Positions 1 through 10,394 of a stretch of DNA of 64,000 nt are shown here, piece by piece. The position numbers and the translations under genes are program-made. Numbering within the stretch: the first letter of the stretch is position 1; every line of letters starts with the position of its first letter. Source of the DNA: Symsagittifera roscoffensis (lineage: Eukaryota; Xenacoelomorpha; Acoela; Convolutidae); contig NC_087064.1 of the NCBI RefSeq assembly GCF_963678635.1, forward strand, positions 62,179,548 to 62,243,547. The letters run 5' to 3'. The notes under the pieces were generated by a model. The model saw only the letters and a program-made list of their open reading frames with translations. It did not search any database and was not told the origin of the DNA.

Positions 1-1247
1 GTCAGAACATCAGATCCTATGGAGTTCATTATTTTCTCCAGGACCTCACGCATAATGGGTTGGTTCAATCCCATCTTCATTATGGACTGCGTCCCGTATC
101 TTCGTATCACGTCCCATGACCTTTCCATGAAGTTCACTCGGTTCCAGGTTGCCCCTGTCTTGCTTTCTAGTTCACTTTGGTATCTCTCCCATTCCTCTTC
201 CGGTAGCGTACTCAGTAAGGATACACTCATTGACTCTTCAATTTTTCTCCTCCTTGGTGACTCATGGAGCAATCTTTGTGGATCCCTATTTCGGCACTCT
301 CTCGCCTGACTTATTGGGTCCACCGGGGATAAGTCGGCCGACGCCTCCTTTGTAGGGGACATGAAAGACGATGGCGTCATCAGCAATAGACCCCCATCGA
401 CTTCCCCGTCGTTGTCTTCACTAAACCGGTATTCCAGCAAGTCTCTCTCCAACGCTCCTAGATTCATCTCACCCGGCTTTTCTGTCCTTCCCCCGATGTC
501 GTCATCGTCCTGATCCATCAGTTCATCGTCATTCGCATCAGGTTTCGGCTTAGGTCCCGAAGGGCCTTGTCGTGTGTCTATGCCCAAGTCCGGCCGCGCT
601 GGTACGGTCAGGTCTCCTGCGTGATAGAACAACTCATCATTCACCAGGAATTCTACCGACTCCTCGCCATGTGGTGCCAGGTCCTCTATCGTTATGTATG
701 AGCCTCCTCTGCACTCTTTTGCCACTTTCACCTCTCCTGACCACCTCAGTCTTGATAAGTCATCTGTGGGGGCATACACCTCGATCCACACCTCTTCCGA
801 GACCTATGGTCTCCTTGAAGGTGGTGCTTTGATCTTTTTCCTGCTCCAAGCATCAGGAAATGTGAAGTCAAATGAGTGCGCGGCTGCAACGTTCCACCTG
901 ATGAAGCGCGGTTCAGTACCTTCACTCCATTTCAGCATTCTCCTCTCAGCATCACGAGCTGCTCCGATGCGAGGGGCAATGACAGGAGATGTGACTCCCA
1001 ACAACATCCTCCTTATCGGTGGTATCGGGGGCATTGGTCCGTCAGCGGCCTGGACCCGGAAAGCCACGCTTGCTGGTTCTCTTTCACGTGTGCGTAGGCC
1101 TCTGGCAAAAGTGGGACTCTCATTGCCGCTCCTGAATCTTTCACTACTGGTCTCAGATTCCAAAGCTTCGGGTTGAACTGTACATGGGAAAGGTCTTCGC
1201 GGCCCATTCGGCACTTGAACTTGTTGTTGAAATCCATCAACACCCAA
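1..1247 (-). pseudogene. C-terminal part of the second long frame (ORF2) of element 1, runs off the window
   Basis: Reading the minus strand, one frame is open from 1247 to a TAG at 806-804 and then open again, in the same frame, from 803 to the window edge at position 1, so the gene continues beyond the window. The lower part is acidic (a run with MDQDDDDIGG lies near 0.5 kb) and ends in a mixed helical stretch rich in Trp, Arg and Glu. Residues after the TAG read VSEEVWIEVYAPTDDLSRLRW, which looks like real protein and not random sequence. No known domain is recognised. The segment is joined to the upstream part (1.0-1.9 kb) by a frameshift between about 1.02 and 1.25 kb. The plus-strand frames in this interval are shadows. 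It is the 3' end of the SGNH-containing ORF; whether it belongs to the gypsy element or to another element is not settled. Confidence 0.55.
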
Positions 1248-1925
1248 CTCGGCTCCGCTATTCTTCCGAACAGTCTATCGTCGTTGGCCAGCCCTATCAG
1301 CTCCCTCTGCTCTACCCAATTCAGCACGTAACAATCTACGACTGAGACCAGGTTGACATAAAACACAGAACTCCTGTATGCCTTGACTTGCACGTCCGGG
1401 AATACGAAAGACATCACCGGTCCATACATCACCGAGACGAATTCCCGCAGTCCGTGAATCAGAGCCAACGGATCGATCCGCATCATGACCTCCAAATCTG
1501 TCAGCAAGGGTATGCCACAATACTGTTTACACTCACCCGCATCCGTCGCCACCTTATCTTCTCCCGTCACACTTCTGTTCTGTTGCAAGAGATATTGGAG
1601 CAGGAGAGTCCTCGAGTCTTTCATTTTCCTGAGCGAGGCGGTTTCCAACTGCGCGTTGACCTCACGACTTGTTCCCTGGAGTTGTGCGGGGTAACACAAC
1701 TGCACAAGCAAATCACCCAGCCGACCATAGGTCATGGCAATCAGAGTCAGGAGTCCATCCAATCTCAAATCTGCCAACGCTTCGGTGAAGAGATTCGCAG
1801 TCCCCTTCACGAAATTCTCATGGCCAAATGTCACGTACAGGGCTAATATCAGGCCAATCGACAGCTTCCTGATATCCTTGACGAAGCCCTCGGATAGCAC
1901 GTCGACAGGAAGGATTGCGCCCAGC
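1013..1925 (-). pseudogene. ORF2 middle segment, unrecognised domain
   Basis: This 295-codon stretch follows the SGNH segment after a frameshift near 1.90-1.93 kb: the upstream frame ends at 1849 in nonsense residues while this frame opens at 1900. It contains several hydrophobic helices (for example GLILALYVTF close to its start and LREFVSVMYGPVMSFVFP near residue 165) and two Cys (GECKQYC) around residue 131. There is no signal peptide and no motif I can assign. The frame ends in a TAA at 1015-1013 that lies past the next frameshift, so the natural product reads on into the 1-1247 frame. I infer a helical domain of unknown role C-terminal to two SGNH domains. Confidence 0.5.
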
Positions 1926-4491
1926 CTACTCCCATTCCACCCAAGATAGCATCTGATCGTTCATATTGTACGTCAGCTTGGAACTTGTGCAACGACATCG
2001 TGTTCACATCCTGCATCAATTGCAACATCATACCCCCGGCTAACTCCCGGTCATCAAACAAGTTCTTCAGATACGCGTGTATCTCTTTGATCACTGCCGG
2101 TGCGTGCTCGAACGCGTCCTCTCCCAATGTACACAGTTTTGGTGACAAGTACAACCATAAGTTGTTGTGCGGCTTCGTGCGCAAAGCCATTGCCATGAGA
2201 TCTTCTTCCGCTGACGTCATGTTTTTCCTGACTGTCCTTCCCTGCTCATTCTCTGCGTGATCCATCTGTCTGAACCAGAGATCGTCAGCCACCTGTTGTA
2301 CTAACAGATGATCGTCATCTACCCCTGGTCTTAACTTCAGCAACCTGGCGAAGTTGGACAGCTCCAACCCCAGAACCTCATCTAACACCGACCGAGTTGT
2401 GCTACAATCTTTGAGTCCCTGTATGGCATTGGAAATGTCAGCCCAAACGGCAGGAAGCTCAGATCGGGATGGGTAATAATTATTGAGGTCCACCATTCTG
2501 TTCGGGGCAGGAACTATTACGTTGAACCGTCCCTCTGCTATCGTTGTGACCATCGTGTACACAAACTGAAGGGGTTCTGGCAATGCAGCGTACCCTGGTG
2601 ACAATACAAAGACCACCTTCACTACATTTTGAGTGAAACGTTGTTTTGCTGATGTTTCTACCTTAGCCATCGCCGAGAGCAATGTCATTATCGCCTCTCC
2701 TATGACCTCATTGCTCGGGATTGACCCATCCGTCAGACGGGACAACAACCCTCTGCTCTGCAGGTGATCATTCGAGCCTGCAACCACTATCACATGCGGT
2801 TCCATGCTGACTACCCTTCGCGCACTTATCATCATGCCTGCTGATTGTCCCCAGTCCAACTTAGGCGCCGTCAAGAAAATCACGTCAGGCCAAAAGAGAG
2901 AACGGGGCGTGTATAGATAATCCGAACTCGCCACTATCAGGTACTTGGCAGCTTTCATATCCAAGGGATCATAGGCAGCAAACAGGCCGTCACCGACTGG
3001 GGCCTTCAGTTCCCCGTATCTCCTGTCGTCCCCATCCACCGTGGTCGCTCGGGGGTAGTCTCTTGAATACTCGCCAGGCGTCTGACCGGGTGGTTTAGCA
3101 AACTGCCTGTACATCTTGTGATGCTTGTTGTTAGGCTTGCTATCTGTCTGAAACTTGCACTTACGAGCAGGTGGCGTCAGTTCCCTGGCTCTCTGGCGGA
3201 CGTCCGTAAGAGACTGGGTATTCAGAGGTCCAAAGGTATTGTCCTGAGGCAATCCATTCAGGTCTGCGTGCTGGAGCGTAGTCGTGGAGCTGAACTGCTC
3301 CTGCTCTGCTAACAGCCAATCCACGCCCGGTATTCGATTTAATCGCGACACTATGGGACCTTCTCCGCCGATCATTCTCATTGCGTCCTCCCGACACGTC
3401 AATGTATTCATGTTCAACTTCGTTGACATGACCGTCTTGTACTGTCCCCAATGACTAGGGTCTGGACGGTTCCAAAGCAGCACGCTGCCCGGCTCAACTC
3501 CCTCCGCCGGCACGGCGCTTGTCAACGGTCCTGCTGCTGAAGCAGGGTTTGCCGTAGCGGACGGGTCATTCCTCTTAGACACGGTCTGGGAGTTATTCCT
3601 GTTCTGATCAACCGATCTCCCAAGTCGGCTTTCCAGCGGTTGTGCTCTGGGAGCAGGAGCAGTCCCTAGCCTCTCTCTTACGTTTGAGCTCGGAGCGATG
3701 GGTGCAGCTGTAGCCGTCTCCGTTGCCAGGGGTCCTAGGCGGTTGACAAGGGATTCGGGCACGCTTCCCCTTATTCTACCTCCTCCGGTCGAACTGGTCC
3801 AAGCCAGAGAACTGGTCGCCCTCGACTCCTGCTCCACTTCCCTCAAATGCGTCTGAAATACGTCATTGATCCAGTGTCTCCCTTGTTGGGTGTTGAAATG
3901 TATCCCATCTCTGGTGAGCGCGATGTGATCAATCATGCGCAACATGTTCTCGAGATCCAGAAGTCGCAGCTCGCCAGGGTTGTTTCTCACCAGACTGCGG
4001 GTCATTTCGTTCCACCGGGTCACGTTGCCAATCATAAAATCTGCCACTAAGGTGCCCACCATCGGTTTCTGTGGTATCGTGCACAGCACCACAAGCCTGG
4101 GCCTGTACTTTTCCTTTAGTTCGTTCAGGAGGCAGACCAATAGAAGCTCCTACTTGCTCTCCGGAGTCACTGGGGCTCTCGAGACGTCGTTGGTTCCCAG
4201 CATTATCACCAGCGTGTCCAGGTAATCTTCGCTCTGGAACTCCATCATCTTGATGACCTGAGCCACTGAGGCTCCTCCAAAGGACAGAGCGGTAGTCTGA
4301 CCATAGACGAAGATCTCATTCAGATCCCTCACCAAACTGTCCACTATGATCAAGTGGCGATTCCCTGGGGGAATTACCTGGTCGGTCGTAGCGGGGTTCC
4401 AGCTCATGTCATACAGGCAGGCTCGAGGATGCTCCGCGGCCACTTGCGTGATCTGGTGACGTGCCATCAGATTCTTTCTAATGTCTACCAC
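1849..4491 (-). pseudogene. ORF2 core with two SGNH-hydrolase-like domains
   Basis: One frame runs from 4491 to 1849, broken only by a TAG at 4152-4150. The first domain has the four SGNH blocks in order: IIVDSLVRDL (Ser, block I), SFGGAS (Gly, block II), LVIMLGTNDVS (Asn, block III) and, after the TAG, TRDGIHFN (Asp/His, block V, about 77 codons past the stop). A Pro/Ser/Arg-rich linker follows. A second, weaker copy of the fold starts about 400 codons after the TAG with YLIVASSDYL, then HVIVVAGSNDHL (block III-like); I see no clear DxxH for this copy. SGNH enzymes are serine esterases or lipases, and esterase modules occur in ORF1 of some CR1-type non-LTR elements. The first copy keeps all catalytic positions; the second may only bind. 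The strand and position, just after the element 1 pol frame, suggest an accessory gene of that element. Confidence 0.65.
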
Positions 4492-4535
4492 GAGAGACTT
4501 TTGAAAGGTTCCGCCATGCGCAGTCCCCGAGGACG

Positions 4536-5526
4536 CTACCGTGCGGTTTCTCGCTCCGAGCTATTGGATGAATGATCACGACGTTGGGAAGGGACGACCC
4601 TACCCAATGTCCGCCCAGTGGTTCTGTTAAACTCATCCATTATTGCTCTGGCCACTTGATTGAATGATTCTTGGAACTGGGGAGCGAGATATGTGTCAGA
4701 AGGGTCTGGTATCGTGTTCCTCTGATTGGGAGCAGACTGTTGTGTCTGCTGAGGAGACTCGGGCCCTCTCGGTGTACACAGCTCCTGTACTCTTGTCTTG
4801 GGGCGTGTGTCCCTGGATCCCTCCGAGGACATCATCGTCGCCAGAACCTCCTACCTCCTATGATACTTGGCTCACCTTTGCCATATACAGCTCCTTCAGG
4901 TGCTTTATTTCATCCTCCTTGTAGGCCACCTGCAGATCCTCGTACTTCTTTTTCCATTCGTCTCTTTCTCGAGCTATCGCCCTATACTCCTGGAGTTTGG
5001 CACACAGCTCGCTCTGATCTCTCTCTTTCTTCTCCAACGTATCAATCGTCTCCGACGTCTGTATCTCTATTTCGCTCACCCTCACTCTTTTCGGAAGAGG
5101 AGCAGCTGTTGGAGAGTCGACTGAATGTGACGGGCCTGGCCCATCACGTTGTCTTTTCGCTCCGATGAGCGGCTGCGCAGGTTGGATCGGCAAGGGCATC
5201 TCACCTAGCCGGTGGTCCCTCTGTTCACCTAGTCCTGGCTCACGAGCCAGGTCGTGGCCAGACATTTCTCCACGCCGCCATCTCATCAGTCGGTTTCGAC
5301 CTCTCTCGGCGGTCCCGGACTCACCGAAGGCCAACATCAATACCACTTCTGTAGGGCGATTCCTTCGACCCTCTCGTCCTAACGCATTGAGGAGCGCGAC
5401 CACAAACATCGCCAGCCCCGGGTCTTCTCGTGTAAAGTCACAATCAATCAGCCGCTGATAGATCTCGTCTAGAGTCGCTCCTAGACTCGCTGAGAGGAAT
5501 TCCATTAGTTCATTGGTGTCAACCAT
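4536..5526 (-). pseudogene. ORF2 N-terminal part, coiled coil and disordered linker
   Basis: A Met at 5526 opens a 222-codon frame ending in a TAG at 4860-4858. The first 70 residues are a helical, mostly acidic/hydrophobic segment (start MVDTNELMEFLSASLGATL); then comes an Arg- and Pro-rich linker with a basic stretch (LPKRVRVSE) that could be a nuclear signal, and from about residue 155 a heptad-like coiled coil (IDTLEKKERDQSELCAKLQE). A frameshift near 4.84 kb moves the reading to a second piece, 4835-4536, which is polar and Gln/Pro-rich, and another shift near 4.54 kb leads into the SGNH segment. Coiled coil plus esterase is the layout expected for a self-assembling nucleic-acid-binding ORF, but no nucleic-acid-binding motif is visible. 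The start is chosen because it is the first Met after a stop-rich spacer. Confidence 0.5.
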
Positions 5527-5998
5527 TTCTTATTGTGTTGATTCTCGTGTCGTGAAGTTTCTTCCGGCTCGTTTGATTCAAGAAATTCAATAATCTAAAA
5601 GATCAAGATCTAAAAAACAAGTCGCGACTTACAACCGTCATTCTTGGATAAAACATCATTCAAATCTTTAAAACTCTTCATTGAAATTCTTTTCTCAATT
5701 CTGATTTAAAAATTTAGCATCAAGGTGGATCGTCTACCTGCATCTTTGCCAAGGTAGCACAAATGAGCGCTGTCACCTTGACTACCTGGAGTATTCTAGG
5801 TCTTTTATGACACAAAACATAAAACATATCATAACAATAACATAGCACAAAAACATCACACATCTACACTATCATATACGAACATAATCCCTAATAGCTA
5901 ATACATGCACTTAATCCTAATCTAAAACTTGACCCTAATTCCTATCAAGTGAACTTAAAAAAAATCAGTTATCGCCGAATCCAATTCCTAGCATATGC
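5527..5998. other. Spacer between the macrodomain frame and ORF2
   Basis: About 470 bases without an open frame, clearly more AT-rich than the coding DNA on either side. It may hold the 3' non-coding part of the pol gene and the leader of ORF2. A short interrupted palindrome of CAAGGTGG/CCACCTTG type lies around 5.72-5.80 kb. I see no LTR-like partner for it elsewhere in the window. Confidence 0.4.
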
Positions 5999-6871
5999 TC
6001 AGATAGTATTTTTTTTATGTAAGTAAACCTCTATGTCAGTTTCTGAAAATATCACTTGTACAAGGGCGTACAACTCTCTCGGATGTAGCTTTCCCCTATT
6101 AGGATCATATACTGGTAACGAGAGAGAGGTCACTCCTCTCTCAACTAGAAAACTCCTAAGTCGATTCAAGGCCAATACCAAGCTCTCTGGATCTACGTGT
6201 TGCCTATCAGTGGCCTTGGTAACCAGGAAACACAAATATTTCCCTGGTATCTGTGATGCAACAGGGGGCAGCGCTATCATCCCTCCCACACCAGGCCTCT
6301 GTTTCCATAAAAACTCGATGTTCTTATACTCTCTTTTGAAATCAGCCGCTAGTGCTGTTTTGAAGCTTACGTCCGCGGTTATCGCTATAGCGCATGTACG
6401 TTCCGTGAATATAAAATCGCTGTCCATTATGACAATATTGTTTGAATAATGGCTCGGTAGGTCAAAATAGGATTCAAAAATTCGTCGGAAAGCTGGTTTT
6501 TTAGCATTCTCGCCTTCTGTCTCTAGTTCTCCGGTTTCTCTTGCCGATTTCATTTTTTTTATGATCAGGTTTTCGGTGTGGGTGAGTCCTACTCCCACTC
6601 CCCGGACAAAAATATCCATCGACGTCCCCGTCGATTGCCCAAAATCTAGCAGATCGAGGTTGGATTGTGGAACACGTAGAGGAACATCTGGGGCGACCCG
6701 GTTGGACTCGGTATTGTGATGACTGACGTATTTGATGCCGTCTCTATCGACGTCCTGAATCGTCAGGATTGTCTCTTTTGGATCTGTCGGCAGATCATGG
6801 AGCCATTCAAGCACCCGCAAGTTCGTTAGTTCTTGCTCATCAGTTTGTTCCGCTTCTGGTTTGAACTCCAC
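5999..6871 (-). pseudogene. TARG1/OARD1-like macrodomain at the C-terminus of element 1 pol
   Basis: The 290-residue frame ends in a domain of about 130 residues (155-288) that resembles the TARG1 (OARD1) class of macrodomains, which bind ADP-ribose and remove it from proteins. Visible landmarks in family order: AIAITADVSFKTALAADFKREY region (161-182), RPGVGGMIALP (192-202), YLCFLVTKATDR (212-223), then GVTSLSLPVYDPNRGKLHP and a final helix-strand ELYALVQVIFSETDIEVYL. The Gly-rich loop expected in the first block is replaced by FKTALA, and by my alignment the catalytic Asp of TARG1 falls on Gly260, so hydrolase activity is doubtful while binding is possible. The first codon is GTG preceded by TAA at 6874-6872 in the same frame as the upstream linker, so this is not a separate gene start but the continuation of the pol polyprotein. 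Residues 1-150 are acidic and unassigned; part of them is copied in inverted form at 8.0-8.3 kb. Confidence 0.6.
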
Positions 6872-7216
6872 TTAAGGTTCTGATCGATCGTCGATCCAAT
6901 CCTGATCCATGTCATTCACCAAGTCGATTTCTTCTAGCCCCGCCACTTCGTCCAGTCCTACCAGCGAGTCCATCATATCACTTACAACTATCCTGTCTAT
7001 GACGAAATCCTCGCTGTACGGATTGTATTTCTTCTTGTGTTTTCCTCTCTTGCTCTGGCGTGTTTCCATGGTGTGAGGAAAGTCAGGCTGTATTCCTTTG
7101 TCAACTTCAATTTGTTCCGGGCAGTCCCAGTCTTCCTCGACATAAGGTAGAGTTTCATTGTCCTCTACTCGCTCGGTCAACTCCAGATCCAGTGGTAGGT
7201 TGCAATCGTCCACCAC
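6872..7216 (-). pseudogene. Acidic linker between integrase and macrodomain
   Basis: About 115 codons in the same frame as the macrodomain segment, separated from it only by a TAA (6874-6872). The segment is dominated by Asp and Glu (PYVEEDWDCPEQIEVDKG, LVNDMDQDWIDD) with one basic island (RQSKRGKHKKKYNPYSED), and is predicted disordered by eye. It is reached from the integrase C-terminus by a frameshift near 7.20-7.23 kb. Such tails in gypsy polyproteins may contact chromatin or separate the integrase from an extra domain; this is inference. Confidence 0.5.
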
Positions 7217-7473
7217 CTCATTCCCATCGTTTTGTCGCGAGTACCCCTTTCATTCACCTCACAAGCAGGATCCACTATCAAATAGTCTCCCTCTTGCATG
7301 CCCACTGGGATGCACCAGTCCTCTGACGAGGCATTGTGTGGTTTGATTTTTTCGTAATGAGCTGCTCTTCCAGTGCTCAATCGATAAAAACGACCTCCTT
7401 GGTGCACATCTGTTATCTGAATTGGACCACGCAATTTCTTTAATAATTTCTTGGTTCCTTTTGGTGGAACCAC
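7177..7473 (-). pseudogene. Integrase C-terminal domain of element 1
   Basis: The frame continues the integrase core after a TAG at 7479-7477 (the core ends YVWVF, then TAG, then EVVPPKGT). It carries the small beta-barrel pattern of gypsy integrase C-termini: KLRGPIQITDV, GGRFYRLSTGRAAHYEKIKP, which matches the family theme of G-P-x-x-I/V followed by a strand-turn-strand and a V/I-H-x-x-x-I/L-K-P end. The reading then shifts into the acidic linker near 7.2 kb. In living elements this domain binds DNA and tethers the complex to target sites. Confidence 0.6.
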
Positions 7474-7476
7474 TTC

Positions 7477-7983
7477 CTAGAACACCCAGACGTAGTCGCC
7501 AACTGAGTAGGTTTTTGCATCGGCGGTCCTTTTATGAAACCTCCTTTTTTGTCTAATTTGCGCCTGTTGCGTGTTCCTCCTGCATAAGTCATTGAGGTCC
7601 TGCTGTCTTCTAATGACATCCCGCTCGTACGTTTGCGGTGCTGTTCTCTTCCCTTCATATTCAGGGTAGAAAAACGTCAACGGAAGCGCTTTTTCGTGAC
7701 CCGTTAGCATCATGTGCGGACTTATTCCCGTGGTGGAATGCTCCGTGCTGTTGTCAGCACCCATCACTTGCGGCAAGTGCTTGTCCCAGTCATCCATGTA
7801 GCGTGAGCAATAGACTCTCAGCATGGATACCAGTGTGCAATTTTGCCTCTCGACTAGGCCATTCGTTTGCGGGTGATAACTGGTCGAGTGGGCCTGCGCT
7901 ACCTGCGACATTTTTTTTAAATCTTTCGTGAGATCACCCACGAATGCTTTGCCATTGTCCGATTGGAATGTGATGGGGCAGCT
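7477..7983 (-). pseudogene. Integrase core, 3' copy
   Basis: This segment holds the second Asp (CPITFQSDNGKAFVGDL) and the Glu (TNGLVERQN) of the DDE triad and the rest of the catalytic domain up to YVWVF. It is the natural 3' half of the integrase gene. Its first 175 bases are also present at about 8.355-8.53 kb, where the 5' half ends, so the two halves overlap and are separated by an inverted insert. Compared with the 5' copy it carries an extra TTTT run and a few substitutions, showing that the duplication is not very recent. Upstream residues (about 30 codons in the listed frame) are encoded by the inverted insert and are not integrase. Confidence 0.7.
7804..7983 (-). repeat. Direct repeat of integrase core, copy 1 (copy 2 at 8355-8530)
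   Basis: Roughly 175 bases beginning at GAGCAATAGA on the plus strand and ending at GATGGGGCAGC recur with about 90% identity at 8355-8530. They flank the inverted insert. A duplicated target-like segment on both sides of an inverted piece of the same element points to a template-switch or repair event. Confidence 0.75.
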
Positions 7984-8345
7984 CCAAAAGATGGGACAGA
8001 TCCAAAAGAGACAATCCTGACGATTCAAGACGTCGATAGAGACGGCATCAATTACGTCAGTCATGACAATACCGAGTCCAACTGAGTCGCCCCAGATGGT
8101 CCTCTACGTGTTCCACAATCCAACCTCGATCAGCTAGACTTTGGGCGATCGACGGGGACGTCGATGGATTTTTTTGTCCGGGGAGTGGGGGTAGGACTCA
8201 CCCACACCAAAAAACTGATCATAAAAAAATTGAAATCGGCAAGAGAAACCGGAGAACTAGAGACACAAGGCGAGAATGCTAAAAAACCAGCTTTCGGATA
8301 AATTTTTGAGCAATAGACTCTCTTTTGAGCAATAGATTCTCAAAA
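7984..8345 (+). repeat. Inverted partial copy of the macrodomain-upstream region inserted in the integrase gene
   Basis: From about 8004 to 8298 the plus strand reads like the minus strand of about 6790-6485 (the region coding for ETILTIQDVDRDG through GENAKKPAF). The match is about 90% with small losses, for example one codon-sized gap around the YVSHHNTES part. A short tandem of GAGCAATAGA-type sequence (8310-8365) seals its right side. The insert therefore sits in the opposite orientation to its source 1.5 kb away, and it splits the integrase gene. Confidence 0.75.
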
Positions 8346-9464
8346 ATTTGAGCAATAGATTCTCAGCATGGATACCAGTGTAGGATTTTGCCTCTCGACT
8401 AGGCCATTTGTTTGGGGGTGATAAGTGGTCGAGTGGGCCTGCGCTACCTGCGACCTTTTCATTAACTCCTTCGTGAGATCACCCACGAATGCTTTGCCAT
8501 TGTCCGATTGGAACGTGATGGGGCAGCCATGCCTCGCTATCCACACATTTATCAAATGACCGCATGTTTCTTCCGCCGATGCTGTCATGCAGGGTGCTGC
8601 CTTCGCATATTTCGTAAAATTTTCGATCATTACCAGCACCTGATTATAGCCCGTTGCTGTCTTGCAGATCTTCTGATGATCAATTTGCACCACTTCGTTG
8701 AATCCCGACGACTCTATTGACTGTAAGGGGAACCTTAGTTTCCGGGGATCCTTCGCCTGTTGACATGACAGGCATGCGGCGATCCACTTCCCACAAGCCT
8801 TCTTCAATCTCGGCCATTCGAATCGTTTCTGTATCCTGTTATACACTTTGTCCACTCCTTGATGGCCCATTTGGTCATGTGAACGAAAGAACAAATCGGT
8901 CTGATATAATTGTGGTAACACTATTGAATTGTACTTGTAAAGGACCCTGTCCTCTTCTTTACGTTTACAGGCTACGATTCCGTCTTTGTTCAGATACAAC
9001 AAATCTTTTCTCTTCAGGTAGAATTGCTTCAAGATCTTGTAGCTGGCTTCTTCCAAGTCTCCCTTGTCAGGTGCTCCATTCTCGATCCATCTCTTCAGAC
9101 TGCTCGTCATTCTATCATTTGGTTGAGCTCTTAGGAGATCCGACAGCCTGTACCTGGCTTTCAAATACGCCTTTACCACGTTCATTTGCCCACCCATTAT
9201 TTCCGGAGCATGAGCATCGTCCATCAACTTAACACACCATATCTTTTTCAAGGGTGTTGCTTCCTGAACGGATGGCTCCAGATTAGTACGGACGACTGTA
9301 CCGTGTGGTAATAATCTGGTGGGGCGTTTCGAAACTGCTATCAGCCCGAGCTCATCCGCGGCATTGTCTACCACAGTGCCCTCTTCATCTGAGGTGTACC
9401 TGTCCCTGTCTGGATCCTGATGCATTTCTCGGTCCAGCCCGCGCTGCTTCCAGTCTACCAACAA
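8340..9464 (-). pseudogene. Integrase, N-terminal zinc domain and catalytic core (5' part)
   Basis: A 374-residue frame. Residues 1-150 are the link from RNase H. The HHCC zinc finger is intact: His196, His201, Cys231, Cys234. The catalytic triad is intact: Asp262 (VVQIDHQ), Asp321 (FQSDNGKAF) and Glu357 (GLVERQN), with 35 residues between the last two (DD35E), as in Ty3/gypsy and retroviruses. The frame then breaks at the inverted insert, and the remainder of the gene continues from 7983. Integrase joins the cDNA ends to host DNA. It is reached from the tether by a frameshift at about 9.46 kb. Confidence 0.8.
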
Positions 9465-10394
9465 GGAGTGGATCGCGATCTCAGATATATCGGAATTGGA
9501 AGTTGTTTCAGATGTGTTGACCCAGGACTGCAGGACTGGGGCCTCGAGTCATCACTTGAGCCGACTGATTCCCCAACATCATATTCCAAGTTGTCTGAGA
9601 TGTTTCTCGACTCCCTGGACAAAACTCTGTCCCTCGGTTGCCTCGAATCCGACTCCCTGGACAACATTCTATCCCTCAGTTGTCTAAACAACCTCTCCCC
9701 GGACAAGTCGTCCTGTACGGGCTCAAAGATGTCAGACTCCTCGGACAAGTCGTCCTTGACGGGCTCGAAGGTATCAGACTCCCCGGAAATTGTCTCGTCC
9801 CCGGACGAACAATCTGAGCTCGGCTCGTATTCTTCTCTTGCATCCGTGAAATGCACTTTCCTCGTGAAGCTAGATCTCGAATTGACCCTGACTTCTTCAG
9901 TGGCATAGGTCTGATTCAGTGTCCCATGTTCAGTGAACGAAGTTCTCAACAAGACCTCCTTCGGCATTGAGCTCACCAGCTGGTTGACTATTGACCTGCA
10001 ATCCCATTCATCACCTCGGCTTCGAATGGTACTGGCCTCTTCTCTGTTCTCTCAGTGACAGTCAACCGCTGCATGGTCTCCATCCACTCACGATCATGCC
10101 TATCCACTTCCCCATGACGTCCGGCGCCACGTTCACAGTCCTGTTCAATAGAGCTATGCTGTTTATACCCAGCCTGGTAAGTTCTTGCTGTACCAAATTG
10201 GATCGGACTAAAAGATCCAATGGAACGGGCTCGCCCCTGGCTAAAACTTTTATCTCCGCGGCCGTCTCCACTGGAAGGTCAGGGTGTCCAGGTATAGGAT
10301 GCCCTGACTTGTTTTACCACCTAGCAAGTGGCAGTTTGTCGTAGGTTTCCTTGTCCAGAAATGAAAACCCGTCTTTGATTTCCAATTGGTTAGC
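9455..10394 (-). pseudogene. RNase H-integrase tether, acidic low-complexity
   Basis: After the TAG at 10397-10395 the pol frame continues to a TGA at 10064-10062, with one TAA at 10316-10314, encoding a folded-looking part (ETAAEIKVLARGEPVPLDLL). After a shift near 10.0 kb it reads on as the 173-codon frame 9976-9455. The second half consists of imperfect repeats of about 14 residues around SGESDTFEPVKDDLSEESDI and RQPRDRVLSRES, very rich in Ser, Asp and Glu. Such repeats probably arose by slippage. There is no catalytic motif. The plus-strand frame at 9420-9908 is a shadow of these repeats. Confidence 0.5.

Noticed and set aside
1-1846. Plus-strand frames in the first 2 kb (for example 694-1176, 1388-1846)
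   Set aside because: The minus-strand frame carries the consistent protein pattern and continues from the SGNH segment; the plus-strand peptides are shadows.
5527-5998. LTR between pol and ORF2 of element 1
   Set aside because: I found no second copy of this spacer near 15.5-19 kb, so it is better described as non-coding spacer.
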